From Lingula anatina (taxonomy: Eukaryota > Brachiopoda > Lingulata > Lingulida > Lingulidae), in contig NW_019775489.1 in the NCBI RefSeq assembly GCF_001039355.2, positions 39,565 through 103,564 on the forward strand: a stretch of 64,000 nucleotides of DNA. The letters are read 5' to 3'. Shown here piece after piece: positions 61,702-64,000 of this stretch. How positions within the stretch are numbered: the first letter of the stretch is position 1; every line of letters starts with the position of its first letter. The position numbers were made by a program, and so were the translations under genes. Under the pieces are notes generated by a model. The model had not been told where the DNA came from, searched no databases, and saw nothing but the letters and a program-made list of their open reading frames with translations.

Positions 61702-63367
61702 ATGTCTGAGTTGTCAACTCCGAAAAGGAAGCAACTTGGAATAGTGTCACGAGATAATAGCACACTGAATGAAAGCCCAAGCAGTAAATATGTCCTATCG
61801 AGAAGACAAACAACCCTTGACCAGTTTCTGTGCAAACCCATTAAAAGAAGGGAGAGATGTGACAGCCCCTGCCGAGGTCCCAGTGCCCATCCCCCTGGGA
61901 GAAACTTGACACAGGCTTGTGAGTCACAACTCTACATTTTATGGAATTAAAATTTTATACAATGTAATTTTATACATGTATCAAACATCATGACAAATTG
62001 CATTAGTGTATTATTTGGAAACATATCTAAAAAAGTAATACCTTGGTTTATTTTAAGGTGACTTTTTGACTTTTTTGCACTGTCTGATAGTAGTATGCAG
62101 GACAATTTAATCATAGTGTGTATTTTTGAAAAAATGTCTTCTCACAAATATTCACTTGGATGTGTACGTGTGTGCATATGTAAATGTATTTTACCAAATT
62201 TTTGGAGTAAATTTCAAAATGCTTCACTGTTTTTTAGAACTCAGTTTCATAAACAAGGGTCTTACAAAATTTGAAAAAGAAGACACTTTTCTTAATTTTA
62301 TGTTAACTTATACTATATTTTAAAACTTATAATGTTTTATTGCAGATACTCCACGAAGCAAGAAAACAAGACCTAAGACAGTTATTAAAGAGCATGAAAC
62401 TGTAAATGCCGTGCGAAGTACCAGTAGACAGGCTAAGGATGTGGCAATAGAATCAAATAATTTTTGCCTAAAGAGGAGGCTCTGCTTTTTTCTAATACTT
62501 GTGTTATCTATGATTATAATTGGTGTTTTAAGGCAAGTGACACACCCTTCTTGTGGACATTTAACCATGAATTTCACAGTCTTGGAGCTGGCTCTCAAGG
62601 AAAAAGTATTTGGGCAACACTTGGCTGTAAATATCAGCCTGAGCAGAATAAAGAGTTACCTGGAAGATACAGAAACTTTTCAGCCATTAGTGCTCTCATT
62701 TCATGGTTGGACAGGTGGGGGAAAGAACTATATGAGTTCCATTATTGCTGAGAACATACCTAATGTCAGACAACACAAATTTATAATTCCACTGCATTTC
62801 CCTAATCCATCTAATATGAAAAATAATATGTATCAACATCAGATTACAGAGTGGATGAAATCTAATATATCAAATTGTGCAATAAATTTGTTCATAATTG
62901 ATGAAATGGATAAAGCAAACCCAGGACTCATTTTAGGGATGCAGGAAACACTTGAAGAGCTGAGAGACTTGAAAGCTAAAGCAAAAACTATTGTCATATT
63001 TCTGAGCAACTCTCAAGGGAAAGCCATTAACCTCTTTATCTTAGATGCTCTGAGAGAGGGAAGACTGAGAGAAGACATCACTTACAGTGAACTGTCCTAT
63101 TTATTCGAGTCTGCTGCTGAAACCAATATGTGGTTTCATGCTCTTCATAAAAAAGGACTAATTGATGCATATGTCCCCTTTCTGCCCTTGGAGAAAACCC
63201 ATGTTAAGAGATGCATAGAAAGAGATTTGAAAGAGAAAGGTTATGCACCCAGTGAAAAGCTTGTTCAATATATAAGTGAACAGATGTTTTATTTTCCTGA
63301 AGAATTGCCTATTTTCTCTAAATCTGGGTGTAAAAGGGTTAATACAAAAGTTGATTTGTCTTTATAG
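61702..63367 (+). CDS. Torsin-family AAA+ ATPase, membrane-anchored (torsin-4A-like architecture)
   Basis: Two exons, 61702-61918 and 62346-63367, give 412 aa. Residues 1-117 are a basic hydrophilic tail; 118-134 are one hydrophobic helix flanked by KRR, a likely signal anchor; the AAA+ domain follows. Torsin marks: Walker A GWTGGGKN (193-200) with the torsin-type Asn after Lys, Walker B FIIDEMDK with D258/E259, sensor I FLSN (N294) and the sensor II Cys motif GCK (400-402). Lumenal NFT and NIS sequons are present. Torsins work in the ER and perinuclear space and need activators of the LAP1/LULL1 type. The uncleaved anchor and long tail resemble torsin-4A, while the Walker A resembles torsin-1, so subfamily is uncertain. 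The tail contains QTTLDQFL (36-43), a PIP-box-like peptide, and a proline-directed TPKR site at residues 6-9. The start is the first ATG in the exon. Confidence 0.88.
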
Positions 63368-64000
63368 ATATGCTTGTCATTTATATTCATGGAAAATAAT
63401 GTATTATTATTATTATTTTTTTTTTTTTTGAAAAATAATCAGTATTATTGAAATATAATTTGTTAGATTATCTTAATTATTTTTTGCAGGGTTATGGTAA
63501 TATTTAGTATATGTACTGTTGTGCCTGTAAGACCTGGACCTTGAGCATTTTATTTTTGGTTGTATATATTACAGTATGTAACCTTTTTTCTCCTTGTCAA
63601 ACAATGTTTTATTAAATTGGGTTTATTAATTGCTAAATAAATTTTCTTTCTCTGAAACTGTTTCAATGCATTTGTAAATCAGTCTGAATCAAAGATATAC
63701 ATAAATGATAAAAAAAGTGCAAAAAAAAAAGTTGTAGTGCACAATGCCCAGTCAAAGAACGCCGTAATACCAGTACTTCTGGTAGTGCTATATATGTAGT
63801 ATTTTTAAAATACATTTTTGTTTGGCTTCCCAAGGCAAATAAAAATGTTTCATAAACAATTTCTTTTCTACTGATATTATTTTATTAAAATTACCACCAC
63901 CCCTTTTTGTCAGCTTTAGGGATTTGACGTTCTTAAAATCTCTGTTATGTCTTGGACCTGACATTGAATTTTGTACGAGATTAGTCATACATTTACAGGG
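63368..64000. other. Torsin 3' UTR and flanking DNA
   Basis: The 3' UTR runs to just past the poly(A) signal at 63636. Beyond it I see only AT-rich DNA with no supported gene. Confidence 0.45.
63636..63641 (+). promoter_or_regulatory. Poly(A) signal AATAAA, torsin gene
   Basis: AATAAA lies about 270 bases after the torsin stop codon in AT-rich DNA, a normal 3' UTR length. Weaker ATTAAA-like sites are nearby, so the exact cleavage site is unknown. Confidence 0.5.

Noticed and set aside
1-64000. CRISPR arrays, tRNA or rRNA genes, bacterial operons
   Set aside because: No regularly spaced identical repeats, no cloverleaf-like B-box strings I could confirm, and the intron-rich genes exclude a prokaryotic source.

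Overview
The window reads as nuclear DNA of a marine invertebrate animal. Protein genes are split into many small exons by GT-AG introns. Protein families are metazoan (SLC22 transporters, TTC16, a torsin AAA+ ATPase). AT-rich intergenic DNA is full of decayed LINEs, Tc1/mariner remnants, foldback MITEs and microsatellites, and the octamer TACATGTA recurs throughout. The phylum cannot be fixed from sequence alone; a lophotrochozoan or a non-vertebrate deuterostome would fit.

Layout. (1) 1-3404 and 11244-17378, minus: two tandem SLC22-type organic solute transporters with the same exon phases. The downstream copy runs off the left edge; the upstream copy is complete (8 coding exons, 564 aa). 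The DNA between and inside them holds Tc1/mariner, LINE and MITE remnants. (2) 17379-24127: gene-poor, with a Tx1/L1-like LINE remnant and a CR1-like LINE remnant that is split by a 230-bp MITE. (3) 24128-30529, minus: a 10-exon 4-coumarate-CoA-ligase-like acyl-CoA synthetase (586 aa) with a mitochondrial-type presequence. (4) 30530-36276: intergenic, repeats only. (5) 36277-42552, minus: an 11-exon TTC16-like TPR protein (777 aa). (6) 43685-55072, plus: a 14-exon, 1110-aa protein I do not recognise, carrying about eleven R-P-x-[S/T] motifs and a basic coiled-coil C-terminus. It is head-to-head with the TTC16-like gene across 1.1 kb that contains a good X-box (RFX) candidate, so the pair may be a co-regulated ciliary unit. 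(7) 55073-61701: intergenic repeats. (8) 61702-63367, plus: a 2-exon torsin-family ATPase (412 aa) with one N-terminal membrane anchor and, unusually, a PIP-box-like peptide in the N-terminal tail.

The genes do not form an operon or one pathway; the only functional pairing the sequence suggests is the divergent TTC16-like/R-P-x-S pair. Exon boundaries were set by hand from splice sites, reading phase and family conservation. All phases close through every complete gene, which is the main support for the models.
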